From assembly GCA_905178155.1 (NCBI GenBank), contig CAJINV010000004.1, positions 7,537,707-7,601,706 on the forward strand: a stretch of DNA of 64,000 bases, read 5' to 3'. This stretch comes from Amoebophrya sp. A120 (Eukaryota; Sar; Dinophyceae; Syndiniales; Amoebophryaceae). Shown here piece by piece: positions 1 to 11,256 of this stretch (its first letter is position 1; the number at the start of each line of letters is the position of its first letter). The notes beneath the pieces are model-generated. The model made no database searches. It was not told the origin of the DNA and was given only the letters and a program-made list of their open reading frames with translations. Both the position numbers and the translations under genes were made by a program.

Positions 1-118
1 ATCCGCATTACAAATTTTATTTCTCATGCTGAGGGAATTTGTGATGCATTTATCGCATTTCTCATGCTGAGGGAATTTGTGATGCATTTATACGAGTGCG
101 ATACTTTTGCAGTTCATA
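1..118. mobile_element. Introner 1, family B, partial (left end outside window)
   Basis: It ends GATACTTTTGCAGTTCATA, the family B terminus. Inside it a 34-bp stretch (20-53) is repeated at 58-91, a tandem duplication not seen in other B copies. It forms the intron after the exon 281-119; the right TSD is TGCGG. Confidence 0.8.
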
Positions 119-281
119 TGCGGAAACACGCGTACGGGTCGAAGCTGGCGTTGGCGCACAGTTGCTGCCGGACCTCCTCGATCTCATACTCGGCATCCGA
201 CGCGGCCTTGAGCAAACCGATGAGGACGACCTCCTCGCGGGGGTCGAGGAGGGTGTCGAGCGTGCGGTTCTTGCGGTTCAT
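119..281 (-). CDS. Hypothetical protein, 5' coding exon only (gene runs off the left edge)
   Basis: An ATG at 281 opens about 54 codons, beginning MNRKNRTLDTLLDPREEV and ending SFDPYACFR, where a family B introner interrupts the gene (1-118). The rest lies outside the window. The residues are charged and helix-prone, with no low complexity. I do not recognise the family; an EF-hand-like N-terminus is a guess from FDPYACFR only. The exon call rests on the open frame and on the element sitting exactly at its 3' edge, as in the other genes here. Confidence 0.6.
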
Positions 282-1238
282 TTTTGGGTGGTTTTTTGTT
301 GGTTTTTCTAGTGTGCGGTAAAGAGGTAGTTGTACTACTAGTTTCGCTTTTTATCTTTCCAGAAGAATGTCTGAGGTAGAACTTCTTCTCTTCACTCTTC
401 GCTGACCCTACGGTTGGTTACACGGCGAAGAAATTGATGCTGTGCTAGGAGAGAAGCAAAAATATTAAAACGTGGTTTGTTCTGCGGCGAAAAAAAAACT
501 CTCAACAAAAGAATCTTTCCACTACGTAGTCCTCCGTTAGCGTTTATACCCGCACCACGGAGGGTGCGGGCGCTTCTTGTTTTTCATAAGGAAGCTAACT
601 ACGGGGTGTCGACAACAAAAAACTTTTACCGATACTGCTAGATGAGGTCTTACTCTAGGCGGGGAAAAAAGTCGCTCGTAAAAAAAGCCTCTCTACTCGC
701 CAATACAACCTGGAAGTTTCAAGAAAAAAAATTGGAAGCATATGACACGGAAAGAGCATCTACAAGTACCTCATTTACGCTCAAAAAAGCAAAACAAACG
801 CAGCTTCCTTGTACGATAAAAACCTTTCAACCGGACGAGTGTATCAACTTCTTATCGTGTACGAATTTCGCGAAAAAACGAAGGAGCACGGGCACCGAAT
901 CTCATGTGGACGTGTGGCACGAAATACGAAAAAAAAACGGTTACAACACACGCTGACCGGACGAAATGAATGGAAAATTATCCAGCGCTTCAAAAACCAT
1001 ACACGGGACACTGGCACTGCTCTTGCCGTGTTCGTTCGTAGTTTTGCTACACGTCTGAAATTTCGTTCGTATACTTTGTTGCTAAAGTCGTGTCAAGACG
1101 GTTTGTATTTGGTTTGTATTTGTTACAGGTGCAGGCAATGGGTTTCTACATTCGTCGACAAACGTGATTCAATTTACATCATAACATAATAAATTGCACC
1201 GTCCTCTCACAAGAACTTAGTATTTGAACTGCGCTCTA
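282..1238. other. Intergenic, no supported gene
   Basis: AT-leaning sequence with poly-A runs. The short plus-strand frames at 642-1189 are Lys/Thr-rich and have no support. Confidence 0.6.
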
Positions 1239-3690
1239 CTACAGTGGTGAAGCCTTAACAGCCGTAAAATCCTCTAAACAACCTTCTCTAGTACTGCCCA
1301 TGGTCCCCACGGCAACTTCTCCTTTGCTAGTTGGTCTTTCCCGTTGCAGTAGTTGTCGGTCCCTCTCTGCCGCCGCCGCCGACGCGTTCCGAATCCGGTA
1401 CGCCAGAAACACCTTCCAGTATGCGGGTGTCAGGATCGAAATCGTCAAAGTTGAAATAGTTTGTCATGCACAAAATGCAACGCAAGAATCGCCTCTATTG
1501 CAGAGGACGCAAGGGAAGCGGACTGTAGTGCTGGTAAGGGTCGAGAGCTGGGCTGCTCATTAGCATGACAGACACGAGGGCTTTTGCCCTAAACAGCATG
1601 ACACACTTGCTTTAGAGGAAAAGAAAATTTGTCATGCGCCGATTATAATCTGTGGGTCCAACTGGCATCGATTTTATGCATAACAAATTTTCCAACTTTG
1701 TCGATTTCGATCCTGACGCTTCCATATCCAGACTGCGATGAGAACCAGCACGAAAAGCAGGAGAGGGAGAAAATGGCGGAGGTCGTCCAATTGTTCTTGC
1801 TGCTGGTAGCTGCTCACCAGCTCGCCGGAAGTCGTAGTGCCCGCTGTGGATAGGCCACTACTTGCCGTTCCGGCATAATCGGAGGGGGAAATGGTGCTCG
1901 TGGTCGGCCTTGTAGCGCTAAGCCGCCGTGCCTTATGCCCACGCTGTCGTAGGTTGGTCTTCCGTGGAGCGGAAGATGAAGCAGTGCTGCTCGCTGACGT
2001 TGCAGCAAAAGACGCCGGCATTTTTACACTGCTAGTGCTGCTGCCCTCGTCCGGGTCCTGTTGCTCCACCGCATTATTTTCCTGCGCAGCCTCGGGTAGA
2101 ACAACTCCGGGACGAGCAACTCCACCACTCGTCGCGAAAAAGTCGTCCATTTTTGTCCCGGCGGTTGATGTAGGGGAAACGAGCTCCACGAAGGAATTTG
2201 GTTCGATCTCCGCTACTGCTTGCTTGATGTTCTGATCCTGCGCTAGTACTTCTTCACCCACTTCTACAAAAGAGGCTTTACTCTTGGACTTTTCTTTCTT
2301 CTTGGAAGATCTTCTGGAAGATGTCATAGAAGAAAGAGCGCCCGCTGCCTTCCCTGCAGCGTCCTTTGCCTTCTTTGCTGCTTTACTCGCTTTGTCTCGG
2401 AAAGAAGATGAAACCGGGGGATTCACAACCTCCGGCGCCGCTTCGTCCAGCGCTTTCTGCAACTTCACCACCCCCGGCAGGCCGGTCTCAATGGAGTTTT
2501 GGAAAGAAATTTTGTTGAACAGATATTACAATGAAAAATGCCCCCACCCCCGAACTTGAAAGCATTTGTATTGCAAACCTTTCCAAATGAAACACTCGCC
2601 CTCTTGCATGTATCAGCATCACAGATTTCCGATCGTGAATAGCAAAGATTTGTATTGCAAAAGATCCCAGCAAGAGCGGTGCTCGTCATGTAAGCGATGC
2701 GAAACACGACTAGAATCTGCATCAGAAAGAGTCATACTCCTTTCATGCATGACAAAAAGTTTTCATTTGGAAACTTCGCATCACAAATTTTTGCAACTTT
2801 GGGGTGGGGGGCACTTTTCACTGTAATAACAGAAACTGAGGAAACGCGGTCCTGGACTCACTCAAGTAGATCTCCCCCAAGGGGTAGATCAACTCTTTCT
2901 CCGGGTGCTTTTGGTAGAACGACACACGGTACTGGTCTCGCGGTTTCCCCCGCCCGTACTCCATGACGAACGGTGCGCCGCACAAGTTCTCGGAGCTTTT
3001 GGATCCACTACCGGTTGCAGTAGTACTTCTCCTGAGGTTGTCAATACACTTTTCTACATCTTTCTCCTCTTTCACCCGCATGACGATCAGCTTCTCCGTG
3101 CCTTCCGCACTCATGTCTTTGTCCCACTTCTGCTTCGTCTCGTCCCAGCCGGCGTACCGGCCCTTGAACTGCCACGCGTCAATGTCGCCGTGCAGGATTC
3201 GCAAGAAGGATTCGTACTTGGTGTTGTCTGTCAGCAGGTTCTGACTCTGAGCGAGTGCCGGGTTACCATTTTCCTCCACGGCCTTACTTGGCACCAGTGC
3301 TAAAACTCCGTTCGTGTCGTAGGTGTCGGACAGCGTCCACGAAAAATTGTTGGTCAATGGTTCGCCATTTATCTCTACCGGTCCGATGCGTAAGTCTTCG
3401 CTCCGCAGGTTCTCCGTCGTTAGCTCGAGGTACTTGTTTCTACTGTCCGCGGAGGGTAGTGCGCTGTTTGCAATCTCTGCTTGGACCCAGTCGGAAGCAG
3501 CAGTGAGCCACCCGCTGACCCGCGACCAAACACTCGGTGCTTCTGCAGCAACTTCTTCATCTTCACCGTCTGGTGGTACTCCACCATGATCGGCGCCCGC
3601 GCCACCACCTTCTTTACCACCACTCCCGCCCCACCATCCGTGGGACTCGGAAGCAAGCGAATGCTCCTGCTGGTGAGTGGTGACGACCAT
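1239..3690 (-). CDS. Hypothetical protein with C-terminal membrane anchor (609 aa, 3 exons)
   Basis: Exons are 3690-2829, 2523-1727 and 1419-1239 (one TSD copy removed at each join). Excising the two introners gives 1830 nt, exactly 610 codons. Residues 1-290 carry an acidic Gly-rich start and then a folded-looking region with WSRVSGWLTAASDWVQAEI. Next come Lys/Ala-rich and Ser/Thr-rich linkers with KSRRSSKKKEK-type basic patches. A single hydrophobic helix (LPLLLFVLVLIAVW) is followed by a tail of about 60 residues ending VKASPL. This suggests a mostly cytosolic protein held in a membrane near its C-terminus. I do not recognise the family. The second introner interrupts the membrane helix, and removing it keeps the helix intact. 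The start is the first ATG in the frame. Confidence 0.85.
1420..1726. mobile_element. Introner 2, family F
   Basis: The TIR begins TATGCGGGTGTCAGGATCGA and the far end mirrors it (TCCTGACGCTTCCATA). The TSD is TCCAG on both sides. Excision rejoins the membrane helix of the 609-aa protein. Confidence 0.88.
2524..2828. mobile_element. Introner 3, family C
   Basis: The TIR is TATTACAATGAAAAATGCCC with runs of C and mirror G. The TSD is ACAGA on both sides. This is the only copy of this TIR type in the window. Excision keeps frame (PQFLFNKISF). Confidence 0.88.
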
Positions 3691-5219
3691 CGTCCTTGTT
3701 TTCGGTTGTTCTTGTAGGTTCTAAATTGAGTTCCAGATGAGCAGGGAGAGTACAGAGTAGTTGATCATCTGCTTCATCTCGCAATAGTTGTACTCAATCA
3801 GAGGAAAAGAATTTGTACCACAAGTTACAGCTGCGGCTTCTCTTGCAGTTGCGGTCGCATAATTGCTGCTCGAAGTTAAGAGTTCCGAGAGAAAGATACA
3901 ACAATGCACCCACGACAGGGCAGCTGCTGCCTTGTGGGAAACGAGATTCCGAGGGAAAACGATGATCATTTTGAATGACGATAATAAGCTCAAGAGCGAT
4001 CACGATTACGACGAACCAACAGTGAATGTTGATATTATCAACATTACGATTAATCGACCCCCTTTTAAACTCTTTCGATTATACAGTTGGACCCTAGACG
4101 GTTGCGGTCGTCACAATAACCATTTTGTGTCTCGCGTTATCGGTAATCATTTATCTTCCCCTGAACTAATAGGAACACCCAAGTAAATTATAATGCAGCC
4201 ACAAAACCACGCAGCTACAAAACCAGCTGGTCCTAGTACAGCCCGTGGAGCCAGCAGTTCTTGTGACTTATGATTTTTCATTTCCATTTCCTCACGACTC
4301 TAGGCACGCTTTTGTCCTCGCGCGCCGTGAATACTTGCCGAGCGTCGCTAGCGTAACGACGCTGGGGTCGAGGGATCAAAAATCCTTCGGTTTGTGGGTA
4401 GAAAAAGTTGTGGTCGCGCCATCTACTTTCCTCGCAGGAATCAATGTATGAAGCACACAGCATAGACTCTATGTTGTCGTGTGCACTCACAACAAGCATC
4501 GTACAGGTCGTGCAAGATGAAAAACTGATGTTCCGTCTTAAAATGTGCAAAGAATTAGAATACTAGGACCATCACTTCAAAATGAAATTCTACACTTCGC
4601 TATGCATAAAATGATTAGCGGCCTCGACGCCGAGAGGATCTCGACATCTCAAACGATCACGTGAGTCGTCGTTCGCACATCCGTTTCATGGACGGAGTCC
4701 GCGAAAGGTTGCTGTCGCATAGAAGCTTTGCGACCTTTTACCATGAAACAGGAGCGCAAATAACAGATCGTCGTGTGTTTTGGTGATGGTCGTTTTTCGT
4801 ACGTCTAGATAGGAAAGTAAGAACTTCTAACCGCCGCGTTAATCTTCGTGTGGTAGGAAGTTCGATCGTTTGTGAACTTCTCTAGTCGATCGCACGTCCT
4901 AAATAATAAATTCGCTGGCGGTTGTAGTGGCTTAGTAAGTAAGTACGCCTTCCTACTATGCTATAAGTACTAGTGGCGGAACATCTTCAGTGGCGTTGCA
5001 TAAAAACGAAGTGTCTTCTTCCCGTTCATCTTTGCACGGTGGACATTTTTTTAGGTCATATCTGAATTTTCCGGTACTATAGATGTTGAACATAGCTACT
5101 CAGTGCTAGTGGTGCACAGAATCAAAAACCATGGGGAAAAATGTATGATGCTATAATCGTTTCTATCTTCTACGTGATCTTCAGTCATGCGGATGCAGAA
5201 CTCACTCGTTGTCGTTTTT
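3691..5219. other. Intergenic, no supported gene
   Basis: Lies between the 609-aa gene and the stop of ABCG. AT-rich; only short unsupported frames. No introner found, which fits elements being confined to genes. Confidence 0.6.
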
Positions 5220-8200
5220 TTAGTTTCGCACCGCGTAGGAGCTGGTCATCCGGAGAATCACCAGCGCCACGGTCCGGTAGACCACGAACAACGTGAGCAA
5301 AATCCCAACTTCGTACCAGTACGTCTGTTCCAAGCCCCCGTGGTCCCAGGCCATCAGCGACACCCGCTGATCCAGCACCCGTTTGTGCACGGTCGCGACC
5401 TGCAACACCGTGGCCCCCTTGTTCGGCCATCAAATGCAAAAATGTCTGGGTCTGGATGTAATGCAAGTTTTGCATGAGCCATAATGTCTGTGATGCATGC
5501 CCTAGCATCGCAGATTTTTTGAGGGCGTGTCGATGCCTATTCCACATGACAAATGCCCGCTCCGCGTAACAAAAATTTACACTCCCTTTCTTTATTGCTG
5601 CTCATGCAATACAGATTTTTTTTGGATCCAAATGCAGCATCACAAGTTGCATTCTTCCAGACGCAGAAATATTTTGACTTGATATCGGCCCGTCTGGCAC
5701 GATGTCCGCGCCGTTGGTACTCGCGTAGTCTTCCAAAATCAGATTATGAAAGAAAAAAAGTTCGTCACGATCACTCATGCGCATTTTTGCAACACAAAAC
5801 TGTTTGTCATGCGTAAAAATGCATCTTCACAGCCAAACTTCATTAGGGATTTCCCTAGTGTTTCTGCAATACAAGGAAGGTTTGTGATGCTGAGAAAATT
5901 TGTAATGCAAAGCCAGCAACTTACTGACTGTGACAAACTTTTTTCTCTCCATACAGATTCACTTGGTTGTACTGCACCCGGGTGGCTAAGTCGTTCGCGA
6001 ACCCCATGCCCGTGATGTACCGGATCCAGGCCAACCAGACCGGGATGTTGCCCGGCGGCACGAACAGCCCGGAGAACAGTATTTGCAGCATCGTGAACAC
6101 CGAGCTCATCTGGATCGCCGAGGTTACGGTGCTGGTGGACGCGGCGCCCACCAACGCCATCGAGGTGAACACCGACGCCATGAGCCACCCGGCAATCACG
6201 AACCAGATCCACAGCCCGTAGAAGTATGAGAGTGCACAACCCCCCCTCCCCTTCATTTGTCATACAAAATCCCAAATCCAGCTGCTGCCTTGTACTAGCA
6301 CTGTTTGCATGACAAGTTCTGGAAGTCCTGACAGTAATACTTACACGAGGCGCAAAAATTTGTCATGCATAGGCTCCATGTGTGCTGGTGTCTGTATTGC
6401 TGCTCATGCCATACAAATGAGGGGGAGGGGGAGTTGTGCACTGTCATAAGAAGCCCAGGATCTCCAAAATCGAGGCCAGGATCATCACGTGGACCACGTT
6501 ATCAAATGTAAAAATGTCTGGGTCTGGAAGAATGCAACTTGTGATGCTGCATTTGGATTCCAAAAAAATCTGTATTGCATGAGTACCAAAGGAAATGCAA
6601 TTTTTGCTCCGCTGAGAAGGCATTTGTCATGCGGAATAGGCATCAGGAAGCCCTCAGAAAATCTGTATTGCTAGGGTATGCATCACAGACATCATGGCTC
6701 ATGCAAAACGTGCACGACAAGTGTCAGAATCTTCCAGACCCAGACATTTTTACAGTTGATACACGTTGAGCACCACCTCGACGAAGAGTTTCGCGGTGAT
6801 GTAGGAGAAGACCAAATAGTATCTCCCCGTGAACTCCCGCAAAAACGTGTTCCTCTCCGCGGGAAACGTCAGCAACTGCGGCATCCCGCAACCAAACATG
6901 GCGCTCTGCAGCAGATTGATCCCCAGCGACATCATACTCACGTAGAACTGGCCGACCTCAACCGCGCGCTTTTGCTCCGGTTGCCCGGGAGTGGAGGCGC
7001 CCACCCCCGCGCCGATGTCCTGGACAATTTCCGGGGCGGTTTTTTTGCGCGACACGTTGTAATATAACGCGACGGTGAGGAAGGCGGAGAAGAGTAAAGT
7101 CGATAACCGGATGACCAACACCCGGTAGTTCCGCCGGATTGCGTTCACCTCCCGCACAAACAAACACCCGAGCTGCGTGCAGAGCCCGGCTCGCACGCGG
7201 GGTTTGGGCACCTGGTTGGAAGAAAAGGCTTGCAGCCGCTTCTCGTCGTACTGGGACCGGGTCAAGTTTATGCATTGCAAAAGCATCGTACTCGCTGTAC
7301 TAATCGCAGATCATACGCATGACAAATCGGATTCCAAAGGTAAATCAGCATGACAAATTCCATTTTACATTCTGAGGAAATTTGTCATGCGATTTATACT
7401 TTTACGATACTTTTGCAATGCATAAAGTTCCACGCCTCTTGAATCGCATTTTCGTCCATCTCCTGCGCGACCTCGAGCATCCAATCCGCGACGTTCGTGT
7501 CCGGGGGACAGGGGTAGCCGAGGGAGGACAGGTTCTCGTTGATCGTCAGCCGCAACGGGTCGCTGTCCCGGGACGTGTGCGCGGGGAGGGTGCTGACGGT
7601 GGAGAGCGCGCTAGACTGGCGGGCGAACTCCCGACGTTCCTGCTCCACATTGTCCAGGTAGGAGTTGCCAAGACCGTGGAAGATCAGGCGGTATCAAATG
7701 CAAATATGTCTGGGTCTGGAAACCTGTGATGCTAAAATGTGGATGATGGAAATACTTCCGAATGCAGCCCAGCATGACAACTTTCCAGAATGCTTTCTCA
7801 TAGGAAGTCCGCATGAGAAACTGCGTTTTTGCATGACAAAAAAGGCTGCGTCCTTTGTTGCTTATGCAATACAGATTTCCCAGTAATGTAGAGCTAGCAT
7901 TACAAGTTCCAACCTTCCAGACCCAGACATATTTGCAATGCATAGGCGGCCTCGGTGCATCACCATCACGCGGTCAAACTCCTTGAAAAGCTGGGAGCTG
8001 TTTTTCATAATTATTGCTTTTCAAGTTCAACTACATCGTAAAGGTTCAGTGTTAAATTTGAAACTTGTGCTTATATCATGTCGTCCAATTGACGCAGCGG
8101 CTCGTGCAATAGAACTATCATGCACCGACGCCGGATTCGAAGTACAATTCACAATCTAGAATAGCAACGGTGAAGACCACTCATATTGTACCTCGGCTGA

Positions 8201-9882
8201 TGGATCGTGCACGCGATAACGGCATTCAGCTCCTTCGCCAGCAATTTCAGTTCGTGAATCAGCTGAGACGCACTGTAGGAATCCAGACCTGATTAATTCA
8301 TGCGATTCGGAGGTTTATTTTTTCGCCGAACTCAAAATATGAAATTTTTTGTATTGCATCTATTGTTGCAGGTACAGCTGCTACTGGGCATATTTACAAC
8401 GAATACATTTTTCTGCACAAACCTAAACCATCAGTACTACAACAGTACCTGAAGTCGGTTCGTCCAGAAACAGGATCGCGGGGTCAGTCACCAGCTCGCA
8501 AGCCGTGCTGGTTCGCTTCCGCTGCCCCCCGGAAACACCCTTGATCAAGTCATTGCCGACGTACACATGCTCACACACCTTCAAGCCAATCCCCTTCAAC
8601 ACGTGCTCAATTTTCCGCTCCCGCTCGTCCGCGTCCATCGTAGTCCTCAGTTTACAACTCATTTCCACCGTCTCCCGCACGGTTTGCGTCGCGACCAACG
8701 CGTCGTCCTGAAACACGTACCCGACGGAAGACTGGACTTGCTGGATGGTCAACGGCTGCCCGTTGTACAGGATTCGTCCCTTCAAGCCCAGCCCGTGCCC
8801 GACGTTCCAGGGCGTGCGACCCGAAACGGCGTTATGCATTGCAAATATGTTTGGGTCTGGAAAAGTGTAAACTACTTGTCATGCAGATTCTCCATGACCC
8901 ATGAGGTCTGGAATGCGGGACTTAGCATGACAGACTCTGCGAGGTCTCTGCCATTCCTATCCTACATGAGAAACTCCATGGTAACTTGGTCACAAGTGGA
9001 CAGCTTTTGGTAATCATGCAACGCAGATTTTTACATGATTCAGATTTAGCATGACAAGTTGCTTCATTCGAGACCCAGACATTTTTGCATTTCATAGGCG
9101 TTCAGTAACGTGGATTTCCCGCACCCAGAGGGGCCCATGATGGCGCACACCTCGCCGGCGTACAGCGTGGCGGAGACATCGGAAAGCAGATCTATCACAA
9201 GAAAAAAGTGTTACAGTTTGTGCTGCAGGAGCCGCAAGACAGAGAATCTGTGTCATGCCGGAAATGCTTGCGAGCCTCGTTTCCTACGTATTTCTCCTTC
9301 TGATCTTTGCATTACAAGTTTTCTCTGCCACACAGAAAAAATTTGTGATGCAGAAACTCCGACAAATGTGTAACTGTAACATTTTTTTCTCGTGATAAAA
9401 TCCAGGTCTTTTCCCGTGGACTTGTTCGTCACCGTGTAGGTTAAGTGGTCTATCAAATGTAAAAATGTCTGGGTCTGGAAAGTTGGAACTTGTGATGCTA
9501 ACTTTGGACTCTAAAAAAATCTGTATTGCATGACCAGCAAGAGGAGCCACATTTGTGCAACGCGAGGAGGGCATTTGTCATGCGGAAATGGCATCAGGAA
9601 GCTTTCCAAAAATCGGTGATGCTGGGTCATGCATTACAAGCATCATGGGTCATGCCAGACAAGCATGACAAGCCTTCCATTCTTCCAGACCCAGACATTT
9701 TTGCAATCCATATGGTCAAACGTCAAGCAATTTCGGCGAGGGTCGTAATTCGAAGACTGATTGGAGTCCCGGGATGAAATCAAAGGCGATTTCTCACTAT
9801 GCAACGAGGGAACCCCCGAGCTCGGGGCTCCTGGGCCGGAGTTTTTGCGGTTTTTAGCATTCATCTTGTTGGACGAGGCCAT
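5220..9882 (-). CDS. ABC transporter, ABCG (white/WBC) half-transporter, 723 aa, 12 exons
   Basis: Exons are 9882-9713, 9450-9398, 9192-9097, 8832-8449, 8288-8192, 7997-7945, 7691-7425, 7268-6762, 6499-6449, 6224-5954, 5744-5685 and 5427-5220 (one TSD copy dropped per introner); 2172 nt. The nucleotide-binding domain comes first: Walker A GPSGCGKST, Q-loop in GYVFQDDALVATQTVRET, ABC signature VSGGQRKRTS, Walker B AILFLDEPTSG and H-loop CTIHQPS, then the SQLFKEFDRVMVMHRGRLIF strand typical of ABCG proteins. The membrane domain follows, with helices around VLVIRLSTLLFSAFLTVALY, MILASILEILGFYGLWIW and ILLTLFVVYRTVALVILRM near the end. The order (NBD then TMD), the size and the motifs fit an ABCG exporter of lipids or other hydrophobic compounds, which must dimerise. 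The substrate cannot be told. Nine introns are introners and two (8289-8448, 7998-8191) are GT-AG. Confidence 0.93.
5428..5684. mobile_element. Introner 4, family A (reverse internal orientation)
   Basis: The left end is CATCAAATGCAAAAATGTCT (C for T at base 1); the right end is GACTTGATA. The TSD is TCGGC. It is the last intron of the ABCG gene. Confidence 0.9.
5745..5953. mobile_element. Introner 5, family K
   Basis: The TIR is TATGAAAGAAAAAAAGTTCG, mirrored by ACTTTTTTCTCTCCATA. The TSD is CAGAT. ABCG intron. Confidence 0.88.
6225..6448. mobile_element. Introner 6, family D
   Basis: The TIR is TATGAGAGTGCACAACCCCC, mirrored by GTTGTGCACTGTCATA. The TSD is AGAAG. ABCG intron; the same family occurs at 18406-18613. 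Confidence 0.9.
6500..6761. mobile_element. Introner 7, family A (forward)
   Basis: It starts TATCAAATGTAAAAATGTCT and ends TTTTTACAGTTGATA. The TSD is CACGT. ABCG intron. Confidence 0.92.
7269..7424. mobile_element. Introner 8, family B
   Basis: It starts TATGCATTGCAAAAGCATCG and ends GATACTTTTGCAATGCATA. The TSD is AAGTT. ABCG intron. Confidence 0.92.
7692..7944. mobile_element. Introner 9, family A (subtype with CAAACTGCG/GAAACTGCG interior)
   Basis: It starts TATCAAATGCAAATATGTCT and ends ATATTTGCAATGCATA. The TSD is GGCGG. ABCG intron. Confidence 0.92.
7998..8191 (-). other. Conventional GT-AG intron, ABCG gene
   Basis: The donor is CCGAG|GTACAA and the acceptor AAACAG|CTCCC. The join reads IHQPSSQLFKEF. 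Confidence 0.9.
8289..8448 (-). other. Conventional GT-AG intron, ABCG gene
   Basis: The donor is TTCAG|GTACTG and the acceptor AATCAG|GTCTGG. The join reads EPTSGLDSYSAS, the expected D-loop sequence. Confidence 0.9.
8833..9096. mobile_element. Introner 10, family A (reverse)
   Basis: It starts TATGCATTGCAAATATGTTT and ends TTTTTGCATTTCATA. The TSD is GGCGT. It lies just after the Walker A exon of ABCG. Confidence 0.92.
9193..9397. mobile_element. Introner 11, family H
   Basis: The TIR is TATCACAAGAAAAAAGTGTT, mirrored by AACATTTTTTTCTCGTGATA. The TSD is AGATC/AAATC (one mismatch). ABCG intron. Confidence 0.85.
9451..9712. mobile_element. Introner 12, family A (forward)
   Basis: It starts TATCAAATGTAAAAATGTCT and ends TTTTTGCAATCCATA. 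The TSD is TGGTC. First intron of ABCG. Confidence 0.92.
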
Positions 9883-11256
9883 TTTGATTTTCGCGAAGCT
9901 AGAGCTAGAACAATGGGTGTTTATTCAATAAGTAGAACTAGAAAATTCAATTCGGTTTTCTTAAGTACGCGGTGGCCGCGACGAGAGCAATGCAATGAAT
10001 AGGTAAAAGAACCAAAAGGTCAACAATGACTTGCTTGGATAATCAAATAGGTATACTTAACCTGTACCTGTTGCTTGCAGATCGATGCAGCGAGGTAAAA
10101 AACAATAGCAAAAGCTACTAGCCCCTGATGTTGAAGTTTCGTTTGCTTAATCGAATGGAGATAATGCTACTATCGGTGTGGTATTTGGTAAAAGGTAACT
10201 TCAAATAATTTGTTGAGTGATTATACCTTGATTTCCTATTCATATTAAAGTAGAATTCCGGTAGCAATTTACTCACTTCAGGACTCAGCTCAGGACAAAA
10301 CCTTTTTGTCGTGGTTGTAAGTGTTGCCAGATCAATCGATTATTTTGATATTCGTCGTAGGGGACCACAAGACAGGTTATTTTCTGTGTATTTATTCAAT
10401 TTATGCGATAATAGTGCTTCTGAGGAGCTTCGCCTCAAGGTTCCTCGACTGAGGATGAGGAAACACATCTTGATCCGATTCTTACTTTGCCCCCTCTCTG
10501 CAGCGGCGATGTCAGTCTGCCTCTACTGAGCGAGGATCTTGAACTACATCATAGTTGGTGTACAGTCACATTCAATAGTTTATTTCCATACCGATTTTTC
10601 CTGAATGCGTCCTTGCCTGTGCCGACCGAAGGTGCGCATGCGTCCGTGTAGATCTTCGCAAGATTTGCACGGCAAAAATTGGATCCGTTTCATTTTATTT
10701 TCGTTGGATTTATTGTTTCAAATCACCGACAAGACCAAACTACCGTGATCTTTGTTCATCGTTGTGGACACAATTCGAATCTATTTCTGATAGACCAGCA
10801 TATCAAAAAATTCTTTGGTGCAACTTCTTCCGCATTTATTAAAGTGCAATCTTGCTACTTCCCTAGTTGTACTTGTACAGAAGTTCACAACAAACGAAAC
10901 TTCGTACTAAAAATCCTGATCCAAGAACGTTAACCGCGTGGTCAGATACTTATTGATTCACTTATCATCCTCTTCGCCTCCGAATCCTCTTGGGTCGATG
11001 AAGTCTATGCTCTTGTATTGGCTTGAAAGAGAAGTGTAATGGTCTAGACCTCCCATAGTCAGTAGATTTTTTCAACACATGATTGCAAGAACTGATGGTT
11101 TGGACATTTTCATTTTTGCGTAAGAACAAGAACCAGGGTCGTAATGTACTACGACGTATCATCTCAATAATTAGGCTATTAACCCGTGCTCCACATAGGA
11201 AACAATAACGAACTATGTAAAGGGTCGAAAATATAGGCGGTGGAACATCAACGCCA
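9883..11256. other. Intergenic, no supported gene
   Basis: AT-rich spacer between ABCG and the 3' end of the GT47-FkbM gene. Small frames on both strands lack coding character. Confidence 0.6.

Noticed and set aside
642-1189. Plus-strand frames of 104 and 126 codons
   Set aside because: Lys/Thr-rich with poly-A runs and against the strand of all genes; no motif.
5428-9712. CRISPR-like spaced repeats
   Set aside because: The recurrent TGTCTGGGTCTGG words are paired inverted ends of introners with TSDs and large variable spacing, not direct repeats with uniform spacers.
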